Shown here piece by piece: positions 54,956 to 63,034 of a stretch of DNA of 64,000 nucleotides (position 1 is the first letter of the stretch; every line of letters starts with the position of its first letter). Origin of the DNA: Sporosarcina ureae. Lineage in GTDB: Bacteria; Bacillota; Bacilli; Bacillales_A; Planococcaceae. The notes below the pieces were generated by a model. It was given only the letters and a program-made list of their open reading frames with translations. It had not been told where the DNA came from and made no database searches. The position numbers and the translations under genes were made by a program. Where the stretch lies: NCBI RefSeq assembly GCF_002082015.1, contig NZ_CP015109.1:3315001-3379000 (forward strand), given 5' to 3'.

Positions 54956-55648
54956 ATGAAAATAGCAATCGTTGGTGCAATGGAGGAAGAAGTTGAAATA
55001 TTACGCAGAGAAATCGGAATTGGAAAAATCACTACTATTGGAAACTGCGAGTTTATTGAAGGAAAAGTAGGCAAGCATCAAGTAATCGTGACGAAGAGTG
55101 GCATCGGAAAAGTAAACGCTGCCATGGCAACCGCGATCCTGTTGCAAAACTACAAACCTGACGTAGTCTTAAATACAGGTTCTGCAGGAGGAACTAACCC
55201 TGAACTCGAGGTTGGAACGGTTGTCATATCTGATTATGTCCTGCATCATGACGTCGATGCTACTGCATTCGGCTATGAGTTAGGCCAAGTGCCACAACTT
55301 CCTGCAAGCTTTCCTTCAGATTCACAACTGATCGATTTTGCTAAAGAAGCTGTAATGGAGTTAGATACATATACACATGCCGTAGGAACAATTGCATCGG
55401 CTGATACTTTCATGGCTGATCCTGAAAAAGTATTACAAGTTAAAAGTAGATTCCCTCGCGTAATCGCTGTAGAAATGGAAGCGGCCGCTGTTGCGCAAGT
55501 CTGTTATCAATTCAACACGCGATGTGTGGTCATCCGTGCGCTATCTGATATTGCCGGGAAAGAATCTACCGTCAGCTTTGATGAATTTTTACCGCTGGCT
55601 GCCAAACACTCGTCACAGATTGTTTTGCGCGTCATCTCGAAACTTTGA
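54956..55648 (+). CDS. mtnN: 5'-methylthioadenosine/S-adenosylhomocysteine nucleosidase
   Basis: 230-residue MtnN (Pfs). AIVGAMEEEVEIL opens it, LNTGSAGGTNPELEVGTVVIS is the ribose/phosphate-binding part, and VEMEAAAVAQVC plus ALSDIAG holds the catalytic aspartate. It clears SAH and MTA and feeds methionine salvage. ATG 54956 follows GAGGAGAGGG. Confidence 0.96.
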   Translation: MKIAIVGAMEEEVEILRREIGIGKITTIGNCEFIEGKVGKHQVIVTKSGIGKVNAAMATAILLQNYKPDVVLNTGSAGGTNPELEVGTVVISDYVLHHDVDATAFGYELGQVPQLPASFPSDSQLIDFAKEAVMELDTYTHAVGTIASADTFMADPEKVLQVKSRFPRVIAVEMEAAAVAQVCYQFNTRCVVIRALSDIAGKESTVSFDEFLPLAAKHSSQIVLRVISKL

Positions 55649-55715
55649 TCGTTCTATGATAAAATGTCTATGTAGACAGACTAGCAGTTCGTTTGGTTGA
55701 GAGGAGGGACATTCA

Positions 55716-55796
55716 ATGGAATACTTAATGGGTGGAGTATTTATCGTCACAGCCCTATTAGCAGTAATTATTTTACGTGAGGTTAAAGCTGACTGA
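55716..55796 (+). CDS. 26-aa single-helix membrane microprotein
   Basis: ATG 55716 to TGA 55796. A very strong site (GAGAGGAGGGAC) sits at 55700-55709, and a TATGATAAAATG stretch at about 55655 could be its -10. The peptide starts MEYLMGG, has one hydrophobic helix (VFIVTALLAVIILR) and a charged end (EVKAD). It lies between mtnN and sigK on the opposite strand and shares the next terminator. No family recognised. Confidence 0.6.
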   Translation: MEYLMGGVFIVTALLAVIILREVKAD

Positions 55797-55804
55797 TAAT
55801 AGAA

Positions 55805-55866
55805 ACAAAGCGTTTCCGATGTGCGGGGGGCTATGGCCCTCTGTTGCATAATCGGAAACGCTTTTT
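55805..55866. terminator. Bidirectional terminator
   Basis: AAAGCGTTTCCGAT at 55806 pairs with ATCGGAAACGCTTT ending at 55864, with an inner GGGGGCTATGGCCCTC hairpin. It separates the microprotein from sigK. Confidence 0.8.
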
Positions 55867-55869
55867 GTA

Positions 55870-56568
55870 TTATTGATATTCGTGCTTGAACGATTGGTAC
55901 AATTTGACGATTGCTCGTTTCTCGATACGTGAAACATAACTCCTAGAAATGTTTAGTTGCTCGGCAATTTCTTTTTGTGTCATTGGCTGATCGTCTAGCA
56001 AGCCATAGCGTCTTTGAATGATTTCCAGCTCGCGTGAATCGAGCTTATCCAAATGACGGTAGAGTCGCTCTTTTTGTTCATTTTGTTCTACAGTTGTTTG
56101 TGGGGGTATGTCGTTTGTTTGAAGGAGGTCTGCGATTTCTAGGGATTGGCCATCTTTATCCATGCCGATTGGTTCGTAGAGGGACACATCTTTTTGTACC
56201 TTTTTCTGTGTTCGTAAATACATAAGAATTTCATTTTCAATACAGCGTGCAGCATACGTTGCAAGCTTCGTTTTACGATCTGGCGTAAAGCTGTTGACGG
56301 CTTTCATCAGACCAATCGCTCCTATAGAAATATAATCATCAAGTAGTTCGTGCTTTGGCTGGAACTTCTTGACGATATGAGCGACCAAACGCATATTGTG
56401 TTCAATAAGTTCATCACGTGCACTTACATCGCCTTCAGCTAATCGTTTCAGGCACTCTGCTTCTTCTTTCTTGGATAACGGACGAAGGAAAGCTTGCCCT
56501 CTGATATAACCGATTAGCGCGGGGATCTCTAACCATAATTGCATGACGGCCAGGAAAAACCCGCTCAT
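55870..56568 (-). CDS. sigK: Pro-sigma-K, mother-cell sporulation sigma factor, uninterrupted
   Basis: 232-residue sigma-70 family protein. A hydrophobic N-terminal pro-sequence (about the first 20 residues, MSGFFLAVMQLWLEIPALIGY) matches the part removed by the SpoIVFB protease. Region 2 is KLATYAARCIENEILMYLRTQKK and region 4 QKEIAEQLNISRSYVSRIEKRA. The gene is continuous: no skin-type prophage splits it, unlike in B. subtilis. It shows that the organism has a late sporulation programme. GGAGGTGG precedes the ATG. Confidence 0.95.
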   Translation of the reverse strand: MSGFFLAVMQLWLEIPALIGYIRGQAFLRPLSKKEEAECLKRLAEGDVSARDELIEHNMRLVAHIVKKFQPKHELLDDYISIGAIGLMKAVNSFTPDRKTKLATYAARCIENEILMYLRTQKKVQKDVSLYEPIGMDKDGQSLEIADLLQTNDIPPQTTVEQNEQKERLYRHLDKLDSRELEIIQRRYGLLDDQPMTQKEIAEQLNISRSYVSRIEKRAIVKLYQSFKHEYQ

Positions 56569-56649
56569 ATGACCACCTCCGATTAGTAGTAGTTTACTCT
56601 ATGCAAAAGACAGATGGTCTACCACTGACAAGAAAAGCGATAAAATCAG

Positions 56650-56688
56650 ACATAGTTGTGCGTGCATGCTACACAACTATGTTATAAT
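56650..56688 (+). promoter_or_regulatory. Palindrome abutting the yqeG -10 box
   Basis: ACATAGTTGTG (56650-56660) and CACAACTATGT (56672-56682) are a perfect 11-base inverted repeat with an 11-base gap. It directly precedes TATAAT at 56683-56688. No good -35 is present, so a bound regulator may be needed. It looks like an operator. Confidence 0.55.
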
Positions 56689-56723
56689 CAGACGAGAATT
56701 TGTTGTAGGGCGGAGAGGATAAT

Positions 56724-57239
56724 GTGTTAAATCATTTTTTACCGAGTGCTTATGTAAAATCCGTATTACTGATCAAACCAGAAGACCTTCTGGAAAAGGG
56801 TTTTAAGGGTATTATTACAGATTTAGATAACACACTCGTTGAATGGGACCGTGCGGATGCTACGCAAGATATTATGGCGTGGTTTAAGTCTATGCACGAT
56901 GCCGGTTTGCAAATTACAGTTGTTTCCAATAACCATATAGAACGCGTCAGTCACTTTTGTGATCCTTTGGGTATCCCATATATTTGCGAAGCACGGAAGC
57001 CGATGAAAAAGTCATTTCTTCAGGCACTTGCTACATTAGGCTTGCCGAAAGATGAAGTCGTCATGATTGGCGATCAATTGCTAACGGATGTCTTAGGTGC
57101 AAATCGGGTAGGGCTGCAGACGATATTGGTCGTCCCTGTAGCCAGTTCCGATGCGACGATTACGAAATTTAACCGTGCGATCGAACGACGGATTATGGCA
57201 AGGTTTAAAAGAAAAGGATTACTTACGTGGGAGGACTAA
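56724..57239 (+). CDS. yqeG: HAD-superfamily phosphatase YqeG
   Basis: 171-residue HAD IIIA phosphatase. GIITDLDNTLVEWD carries the nucleophile aspartate, TVVSNNH is motif II and MIGDQLLTDVLGAN motif III. Substrate unknown; always beside yqeH in Bacilli, suggesting a link to ribosome assembly. GTG 56724 follows CGGAGAGG. Confidence 0.92.
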   Translation: MLNHFLPSAYVKSVLLIKPEDLLEKGFKGIITDLDNTLVEWDRADATQDIMAWFKSMHDAGLQITVVSNNHIERVSHFCDPLGIPYICEARKPMKKSFLQALATLGLPKDEVVMIGDQLLTDVLGANRVGLQTILVVPVASSDATITKFNRAIERRIMARFKRKGLLTWED

Positions 57240-57241
57240 AT

Positions 57242-58342
57242 TTGGAATTGATCAAGTGTATTGGATGCGGTATTGCCATCCAAACAACGGATAAGACAAT
57301 GGAAGGCTATGCGCCACCAGCTTCATTGGAAAAAGAAGATGTCATATGTCAGCGTTGCTTTAAATTACGAAACTATAACGAATTACAGCCAGTGTCCTTA
57401 TCAGGAGACGACTTTTTAGCAATTTTAAATGGAATTGGTGAAAAACAAGGCTTGATCGTAAAAGTGGTAGATATTTTTGATTTCAACGGCAGTTGGATCA
57501 ATGGCTTGCATCGCTTTGTAGGCAAGAAAGATATTTTATTAATTGGTAACAAGGCAGATATCCTGCCGAAAGCGATTAATCCGCAGCGAGTGAAAAATTG
57601 GATGAAAGCGGAGGCTGCAAAGCTCGGTCTGAAACCCATCGATGTATTGCTCGTTTCCGCTGTAAAAGGCAACGGCATGAGTGATGCGCTCGACGCGATC
57701 GAGAAGTACCGTAAGGGCAAGGATGTCTACGTAGTCGGTTGTACGAACGTAGGAAAATCTACATTTATTAATCGAATCATTAAAGACGCGACCGGTATGC
57801 AAGACGTGATTACGACGTCTTACTTCCCTGGGACCACTCTTGACGTAGTGGAAATTCCACTAGATGATGGGAAAATGTTGATGGATACACCTGGTATTAT
57901 CAATGATCATCAAATGGCCCATCACTTAGATCCGCATGACTTGAAGTTGATTACGCCGAAAAAAGAACTGAAACCGAAAGTCTATCAGCTGAATGCTGAA
58001 CAAACATTATTCATCGGCGGACTAGCACGTTTTGACTTCATTCAAGGCGGACGTTCCTCTTTCAACATCTATGCAGCAAATGGTTTACCGGTTCACCGGA
58101 CGAAGTTGGAAAATGCTGATGAATTGTACAAAAACCATTTGGGCGACATGCTATCTCCGCCTGGACCCGCATCTCTTGAGAAGTTGCCGTCACTTGTGCG
58201 TCATGAATTTTCAATTAAAGAAGCAAAGACGGACTTAGTGATTTCAGGACTTGGCTGGATTACAATTCAGCACGCCAATGTAAAAGTAGCTGTACATGCA
58301 CCAAAAGGTGTGAATGTCGAAGTCAGACCTTCATTGATTTAA
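57242..58342 (+). CDS. yqeH: Ribosome-assembly GTPase YqeH
   Basis: 366-residue circularly permuted GTPase for 30S assembly. Order: zinc finger (CIGCGIAIQT...CQRCFKL), G4 NKADIL, G5 SAVKG, then G1 GCTNVGKST and G3 MDTPG. TTG 57242 is chosen because GGGAGGA lies seven bases upstream; this gives 366 residues, as in B. subtilis. GTG 57227 overlaps that site. Confidence 0.95.
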   Translation: MELIKCIGCGIAIQTTDKTMEGYAPPASLEKEDVICQRCFKLRNYNELQPVSLSGDDFLAILNGIGEKQGLIVKVVDIFDFNGSWINGLHRFVGKKDILLIGNKADILPKAINPQRVKNWMKAEAAKLGLKPIDVLLVSAVKGNGMSDALDAIEKYRKGKDVYVVGCTNVGKSTFINRIIKDATGMQDVITTSYFPGTTLDVVEIPLDDGKMLMDTPGIINDHQMAHHLDPHDLKLITPKKELKPKVYQLNAEQTLFIGGLARFDFIQGGRSSFNIYAANGLPVHRTKLENADELYKNHLGDMLSPPGPASLEKLPSLVRHEFSIKEAKTDLVISGLGWITIQHANVKVAVHAPKGVNVEVRPSLI

Positions 58343-58364
58343 GAAGGACAGGAGGAAAGACCAA

Positions 58365-59186
58365 ATGAAAAAATGGTATGCGGTAGTAGGCGATCCCATT
58401 GCGCAATCGATGTCACCGGTCATGCACGATCAGTGGTTTAAAGAAAACACAATGGACGCAACGTATATACCGATTCATGCAACAGCGGGAAGCTTGGAAC
58501 AGACGATAACCAGTTTGCGTTCACTCGGATGTAGTGGTTTCAACGTAACGGTACCTCACAAGCAAGGGATTCTTCCTTTCCTTGACGAAGTGGACGAATC
58601 GGCAACGGTTATGAATGCGGTGAATACAGTGTATCAAACAGAAGAGGGCAAACTAATCGGTGCGAATACCGATGGAGCGGGATTCGTGAAGTCGTTGGAA
58701 GAGTTTTCGGACTCCGTTACAGGCTCTGTCTTACTTATTGGGGCTGGCGGCGCAGCTAGAGGCATCGCCTTTGCACTGCAATCAGCTGGCTATGGACCTC
58801 TCTATTTCACGAATCGGACCGCTTCAAGAGCCGCGGAATTGGCGGCGGATATGAAGGACGGGCATGCGATTTCTATCGAAGACGCAGAAAATCGACTTGG
58901 TGAGTTTGGACTTATAGTACAAACCACATCGGTCGGTATGAACTTTGCACAAGAAGGAATACCGCTTGATCCAAAGAACGTTGCAAGCGGTGCAGTAGTC
59001 GCGGACATTATTTACAATCCGCTCGAAACAGAATTTTTACAACAAGCAAAACAAGCAGGGGCTAAGACGATGAACGGTGTAGGAATGTTCGTTCATCAAG
59101 GAGCCCTCGCTTTTGAAAAGTGGACAGGTGTCTATCCTGACACGAAAAAGATGATCGATATGATTACAATGAAAGTTGGCGGGTAA
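58365..59186 (+). CDS. aroE: Shikimate dehydrogenase
   Basis: 273-residue NADPH-dependent enzyme of the aromatic pathway. PIAQSMSPVMHD binds shikimate, NVTVPHK carries the catalytic lysine and ANTDGAGF the aspartate; the NADPH loop is LLIGAGGAARGIAFAL. AGGAGG precedes the ATG. It lies in the conserved yqe order. Confidence 0.96.
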   Translation: MKKWYAVVGDPIAQSMSPVMHDQWFKENTMDATYIPIHATAGSLEQTITSLRSLGCSGFNVTVPHKQGILPFLDEVDESATVMNAVNTVYQTEEGKLIGANTDGAGFVKSLEEFSDSVTGSVLLIGAGGAARGIAFALQSAGYGPLYFTNRTASRAAELAADMKDGHAISIEDAENRLGEFGLIVQTTSVGMNFAQEGIPLDPKNVASGAVVADIIYNPLETEFLQQAKQAGAKTMNGVGMFVHQGALAFEKWTGVYPDTKKMIDMITMKVGG

Positions 59187-59188
59187 AC

Positions 59189-59479
59189 ATGTTAACAGGT
59201 AAACAAAAAAGATTTTTACGTAGCGAAGCACATCATTTGGATCCATTATTCCAAATTGGAAAAAGCGGTTTGACTGAAGCGATCCTCGTGCAAATTGACG
59301 AAGCGCTTGAAGCACGTGAATTATTTAAAGTGAGCGTACTTCAAAATTGCGACGAAGACAAAAATGAAATTGCCGAAAAAATCGGTGCTTATAAAGATAT
59401 TCACGTAGTTCAAGTCATCGGTAACACAATTGTTTTATATAGAGAATCGACAGAGAAAAAACGCATACAATTACCGTAA
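59189..59479 (+). CDS. yhbY: YhbY-type RNA-binding protein (YqeI)
   Basis: 96-residue CRM-domain protein that associates with pre-50S particles. LTGKQKRFLRSEAHHLDPLFQIGKSGL with the GKSG loop is the signature. It starts two bases after the aroE stop. It is followed by nadD after ten bases. Confidence 0.94.
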   Translation: MLTGKQKRFLRSEAHHLDPLFQIGKSGLTEAILVQIDEALEARELFKVSVLQNCDEDKNEIAEKIGAYKDIHVVQVIGNTIVLYRESTEKKRIQLP

Positions 59480-59489
59480 GGAGAATCAG

Positions 59490-60068
59490 ATGAAACGAAT
59501 CGGCATTTTGGGCGGAACTTTCAATCCGCCACACACTGGACATTTATTGATCGCCAATGAAGTGCGTTACGCACTGCAGTTAGATGAAGTATGGTTGATG
59601 CCTACTGCCGTCCCGCCACATAAGATGGCGATAGGCGATGCGACAGCCGAACAGCGCCTGCAAATGGTGAAACTGGCGGTAGATGAAGTGGATGGCTTGC
59701 GTGCGTCGTCATTTGAAATTGAACGTGGCGGAGTATCTTTTACATATGATACGATGGCACAACTCGTACAAGACGAAGCGGATGTTCACTTTCATTTCAT
59801 TATTGGTGGCGATATGATCGATCAGTTACCGACATGGTACCGGATTGAGGATTTACTTGATATGGTTACATTTATCGGAGTAAAACGTCCAGGTGCTGAT
59901 AACGCTTCTGCAATTCCGGTACAATTAGTAGAAACACCACAACTTGATTTGTCATCCACATTGATCCGCCAACGTTTTGTAGAAGGAGGAACCGTGCAGC
60001 TTTTGATTCCCCCGGCTGTCGAGGCTTACATTCGAGAGGAGAGATTATATGGATCTTCAACAAGTTAA
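59490..60068 (+). CDS. nadD: Nicotinate-nucleotide adenylyltransferase
   Basis: 192-residue enzyme joining NaMN with ATP. GILGGTFNPPHTGHLLIANEV is the nucleotidyltransferase HxGH motif, and LDLSSTLIRQR the ISST-type motif. ATG 59490 follows AAGGAG; a longer frame into yhbY has no site. It completes the pathway begun by nadC/nadA elsewhere in the window and overlaps yqeK by 20 bases. Confidence 0.95.
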   Translation: MKRIGILGGTFNPPHTGHLLIANEVRYALQLDEVWLMPTAVPPHKMAIGDATAEQRLQMVKLAVDEVDGLRASSFEIERGGVSFTYDTMAQLVQDEADVHFHFIIGGDMIDQLPTWYRIEDLLDMVTFIGVKRPGADNASAIPVQLVETPQLDLSSTLIRQRFVEGGTVQLLIPPAVEAYIREERLYGSSTS

Positions 60069-60621
60069 AAATGACCTAGAACAACGCTTACCTAAAGTGC
60101 GTTATGAACACGTATTGCGTGTCACAGAAACAGCGAAGAAACTAGCTGAAGAAGTGGGTGTGTCAGTAGTAAAAGCGGAGATTGCTGGGCTTTTTCATGA
60201 TTATGCCAAGTTTATGGATAAAGACGAATTACTCGACTTACTTAAACGAGATGAAGAATATGAACTCTATGCACAATATCACGCTGAATTATGGCATGCA
60301 CCGGTTGGAGCTATGCTGGCTAAAGAGCGTTATGGAGTAGAAGATCACGACATTTTGCAGGCCATCCGTTTTCACACAACGGGACGTGCTGAAATGAGTG
60401 AGCTAGAAAAAGTGATCTATATTGCTGACTTAATCGAGCCAGGACGAAAATTTCCGGGTATCGAGGAGTTACGTCAACGTATTGACGGAGAACCGCTGGA
60501 AGATCAAATGACGGAATGCATCCAGCACACATTTAAATTTTTAGTTCAGCGATACGCAGTCATCTTTCCGCATTCATTTGACTGCTATAATGAACATGTA
60601 CGTAGAAGAAAGGAACAGTGA
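60049..60621 (+). CDS. yqeK: HD-domain phosphohydrolase YqeK
   Basis: 190-residue HD protein. GLFHDYAKFMDKDEL is the HD motif, RFHTTG and the ADLIEPGRKFPGI stretch complete the metal site. YqeK proteins are diadenosine tetraphosphate hydrolases. GAGGAGAG precedes the ATG, inside the end of nadD, so the two are coupled. Confidence 0.92.
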   Translation: MDLQQVKNDLEQRLPKVRYEHVLRVTETAKKLAEEVGVSVVKAEIAGLFHDYAKFMDKDELLDLLKRDEEYELYAQYHAELWHAPVGAMLAKERYGVEDHDILQAIRFHTTGRAEMSELEKVIYIADLIEPGRKFPGIEELRQRIDGEPLEDQMTECIQHTFKFLVQRYAVIFPHSFDCYNEHVRRRKEQ

Positions 60622-60624
60622 AAT

Positions 60625-60969
60625 ATGCCGACATTATTGGAATTAGCTTATGAAGCAGTAGATAGTAAGAAAGCAGAAGACATCGTAGTATTAAATATGG
60701 AGGGCATCTCACTAATTGCTGATCAATTCATCATTTGTCATGCGAACTCTGAGAGACAAGTGCAAGCCATCGCACGTGAAGTAGCAGATGTTGCTTCTAA
60801 AGAAGGCTACACTGTGAAACGTTTGGAAGGATTCGACGCAGGCCGTTGGATCTTAATCGATCTTCTAGATGTAGTCGTTCATGTATTCCACAGAGACGAA
60901 CGTGGATTTTATAACTTGGAAAAGCTATGGGGAGACGCACAGTTACTAAACGTTGAGGATGAACTATGA
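60625..60969 (+). CDS. rsfS: Ribosomal silencing factor RsfS
   Basis: 114-residue DUF143 protein that binds L14 and blocks subunit joining in starved cells. DQFIICHANSERQVQAIA and WILIDLLDVVVHVFH are typical. It ends overlapping the next start by four bases. It lies in the usual yqeK-rsfS-yqeM order. Confidence 0.95.
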   Translation: MPTLLELAYEAVDSKKAEDIVVLNMEGISLIADQFIICHANSERQVQAIAREVADVASKEGYTVKRLEGFDAGRWILIDLLDVVVHVFHRDERGFYNLEKLWGDAQLLNVEDEL

Positions 60970-61706
60970 GTTCTTCCTATTCAGCGTTCGCATCTATTTA
61001 CGACGAACTAATGAATGATATCCCGTATGACGCCTATGTCGAGTTACTCGATTTGGCGTCTGCTGGCGTTGTAGGGAAAAAAGTATTGGATATAGGTTGC
61101 GGAACGGGCTTACTTTCTGCCATGCTGGCGAAAAAAGGGGCACTCGTTACCGGCGTTGATCTTTCCGCTGATATGCTGGAGGTCGCATCGCATCGCGCAC
61201 AGTCACTTTCTTTAGATATTCAGTTTATCGAACAACCTATGCAACGACTGGAAGTGGAAGATACATTTGATGCGGCCGTTATCTCAATCGATTCATTGAA
61301 TTATGTAATAAAGCAGCAAGATATCGTGGAAACGTTCCGCCGGATTTATGGCGTACTTGCTACAGGTGGCGTGTTGCTCTTTGATGTCCATTCAATAGGT
61401 AAAATGGATGAAATCTTCCTGGAAGGACCTTTTGTCTTTGATAATCGACGCATTGCATATATTTGGCAAACGGCCCCAGGAGACGAGGAACATTCAATTT
61501 ATTCCGAGCTAGCGTTTTTCGTAAAACAAGAAGATGATTCCTATCAACGTTTTGACGAAGTACATATGCAACGATCATTTGCCGTACCGGACTATGTGCA
61601 AATGCTAGAAGAAGTTGGCTTTCATATTGAACGGATTTTTGCGGACTGGGAAGATGAAGCACCTGAAGAAGAGAGCGAAAGAATATTTTTCCAAGTTCGA
61701 AAATAG
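60966..61706 (+). CDS. yqeM: Class I SAM-dependent methyltransferase YqeM
   Basis: 246-residue methyltransferase. YDELMNDIPYDAY opens, VLDIGCGTGLLSAMLAKKG is SAM motif I and GVDLSADMLEVA motif II. The substrate is unknown. ATGA overlap with rsfS. It ends about 75 bases before comEA. Confidence 0.92.
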   Translation: MSSSYSAFASIYDELMNDIPYDAYVELLDLASAGVVGKKVLDIGCGTGLLSAMLAKKGALVTGVDLSADMLEVASHRAQSLSLDIQFIEQPMQRLEVEDTFDAAVISIDSLNYVIKQQDIVETFRRIYGVLATGGVLLFDVHSIGKMDEIFLEGPFVFDNRRIAYIWQTAPGDEEHSIYSELAFFVKQEDDSYQRFDEVHMQRSFAVPDYVQMLEEVGFHIERIFADWEDEAPEEESERIFFQVRK

Positions 61707-61813
61707 GGCTACCATAGTATTTCGGAATCGGGTATAGTAAATAGGACTCCATACGGTGCTGAAAGAAAGGGTTGTAGCTTATCCGTTCATTCCTTACCGA
61801 AAAATGGCGTACA

Positions 61814-62440
61814 TTGATCATTCCTATTGCAGCGTTCGCTGTACTTTCCACTGTTTTGTTCTTTCCCCGAGAACAACCGGATCCACTTTCCGAAGAACAG
61901 GGACAATCCCTATTTGAACCAATCGAATCTAGTGAAATTGCTGAACAAAATATTGAAGTGGAAGCGCCTGTCGAATTAGTAGCAGAAGCTGTCTCCGTCG
62001 CTATTTTAGTAGACGTGAAAGGTGCTGTGAAACATCCCGGACTTTATTCGATGCAAGATGGCGACCGATTGCTTGATGCGGTCGACAAAGCAGGAGGCTA
62101 CACAGAGGCCGCTGACACGAAGTTATTGAATCATGCGCATAGACTTCAAGATGAATCTGTCGTCTATGTACCGATCGCAGGAGAAGTACCACCGGTATAC
62201 GAGCAACCGGCAGCAGCGGCATCTTCATCACCTGACAGTTCCACTTCAAAAGTAACGATTAATACAGCGAATGAAAGCGACTTTCAGACGCTTCCTGGCA
62301 TTGGCCCAGCAAAAGCTACGGCAATAGTCCAATACCGTGAAGAGCACGGAGCTTTTTCGCAATTGGACGAAATCAAGAATGTGTCAGGTATTGGTGACAA
62401 GACATTTGAAAAATTAGAACCATATATTATTCTTAACTGA
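61814..62440 (+). CDS. comEA: Competence DNA receptor ComEA (start uncertain, probably ATC 61781)
   Basis: ComEA binds incoming double-stranded DNA at the membrane. One N-terminal helix (IIPIAAFAVLSTVLFF), a SLBB domain (DVKGAVKHPGLYSMQDGDRL) and a C-terminal helix-hairpin-helix (INTANESDFQTLPGIGPAKATAIVQYR) are intact. TTG 61814 is the only standard start, but it has no site and would delete the basic residues before the helix. AGAAAGG lies ten bases before in-frame ATC 61781, which would add RSFLTEKWRTL; a stop precedes at 61775. The protein would then be 219 residues. Confidence 0.85.
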   Translation: MIIPIAAFAVLSTVLFFPREQPDPLSEEQGQSLFEPIESSEIAEQNIEVEAPVELVAEAVSVAILVDVKGAVKHPGLYSMQDGDRLLDAVDKAGGYTEAADTKLLNHAHRLQDESVVYVPIAGEVPPVYEQPAAAASSSPDSSTSKVTINTANESDFQTLPGIGPAKATAIVQYREEHGAFSQLDEIKNVSGIGDKTFEKLEPYIILN

Positions 62441-62453
62441 TGGAGGCAACCGT

Positions 62454-63017
62454 ATGGAGCGAATTACTTGGGATCAGTTCTTCATGGCGCAAAGTCATTT
62501 GCTGGCGATGCGCAGTACGTGCACGCGACTCTCGGTAGGGTCCGTTTTAGTACGCGATCAACGCATTATTGCTGGCGGCTACAATGGTTCGATATCGGGT
62601 GGAGACCACTGTATCGAACACGGCTGTTATGTCGTCGATAATCATTGCGTCCGTACGATACACTCAGAAATGAATGCATTGCTGCAATGTGCGAAATATG
62701 GCATACCCGTTGCAAAGGCAACGATTTATGTCACGCACTTCCCGTGTTTACAATGTAGTAAGGCATTGATTCAGGCCGGTATTGAACGCGTCAAATATGC
62801 GAAAGATTATCGAAACAGCGAGTATGCACTCGAGCTATTTGCGCAAGCAGGTGTGGAAATTGAAAAAGTGCCGTTTGATGAGCGTTCAATTGACTTCGCC
62901 AGTGAAGAGAAATTTTCCTTATTCAACGAGATGTTGACGAAAATGCAGCAACTTGGCGCTGAACCTGAAGAACTGGATACCCTTTTGCAAAGGGTGAATC
63001 ATTTATTTGGCAATTAA
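62454..63017 (+). CDS. comEB: ComEB, dCMP deaminase family
   Basis: 187-residue zinc deaminase. The zinc ligands are in TIHSEMNALLQCAKYG (His, with catalytic Glu) and THFPCLQCSKAL (two Cys). It converts dCMP to dUMP; in competence it is dispensable for DNA uptake but helps place ComGA. TGGAGG precedes the ATG. It overlaps the reading frame of comEC. Confidence 0.93.
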   Translation: MERITWDQFFMAQSHLLAMRSTCTRLSVGSVLVRDQRIIAGGYNGSISGGDHCIEHGCYVVDNHCVRTIHSEMNALLQCAKYGIPVAKATIYVTHFPCLQCSKALIQAGIERVKYAKDYRNSEYALELFAQAGVEIEKVPFDERSIDFASEEKFSLFNEMLTKMQQLGAEPEELDTLLQRVNHLFGN

Positions 63018-63034
63018 TCCGATCGATACGATGG

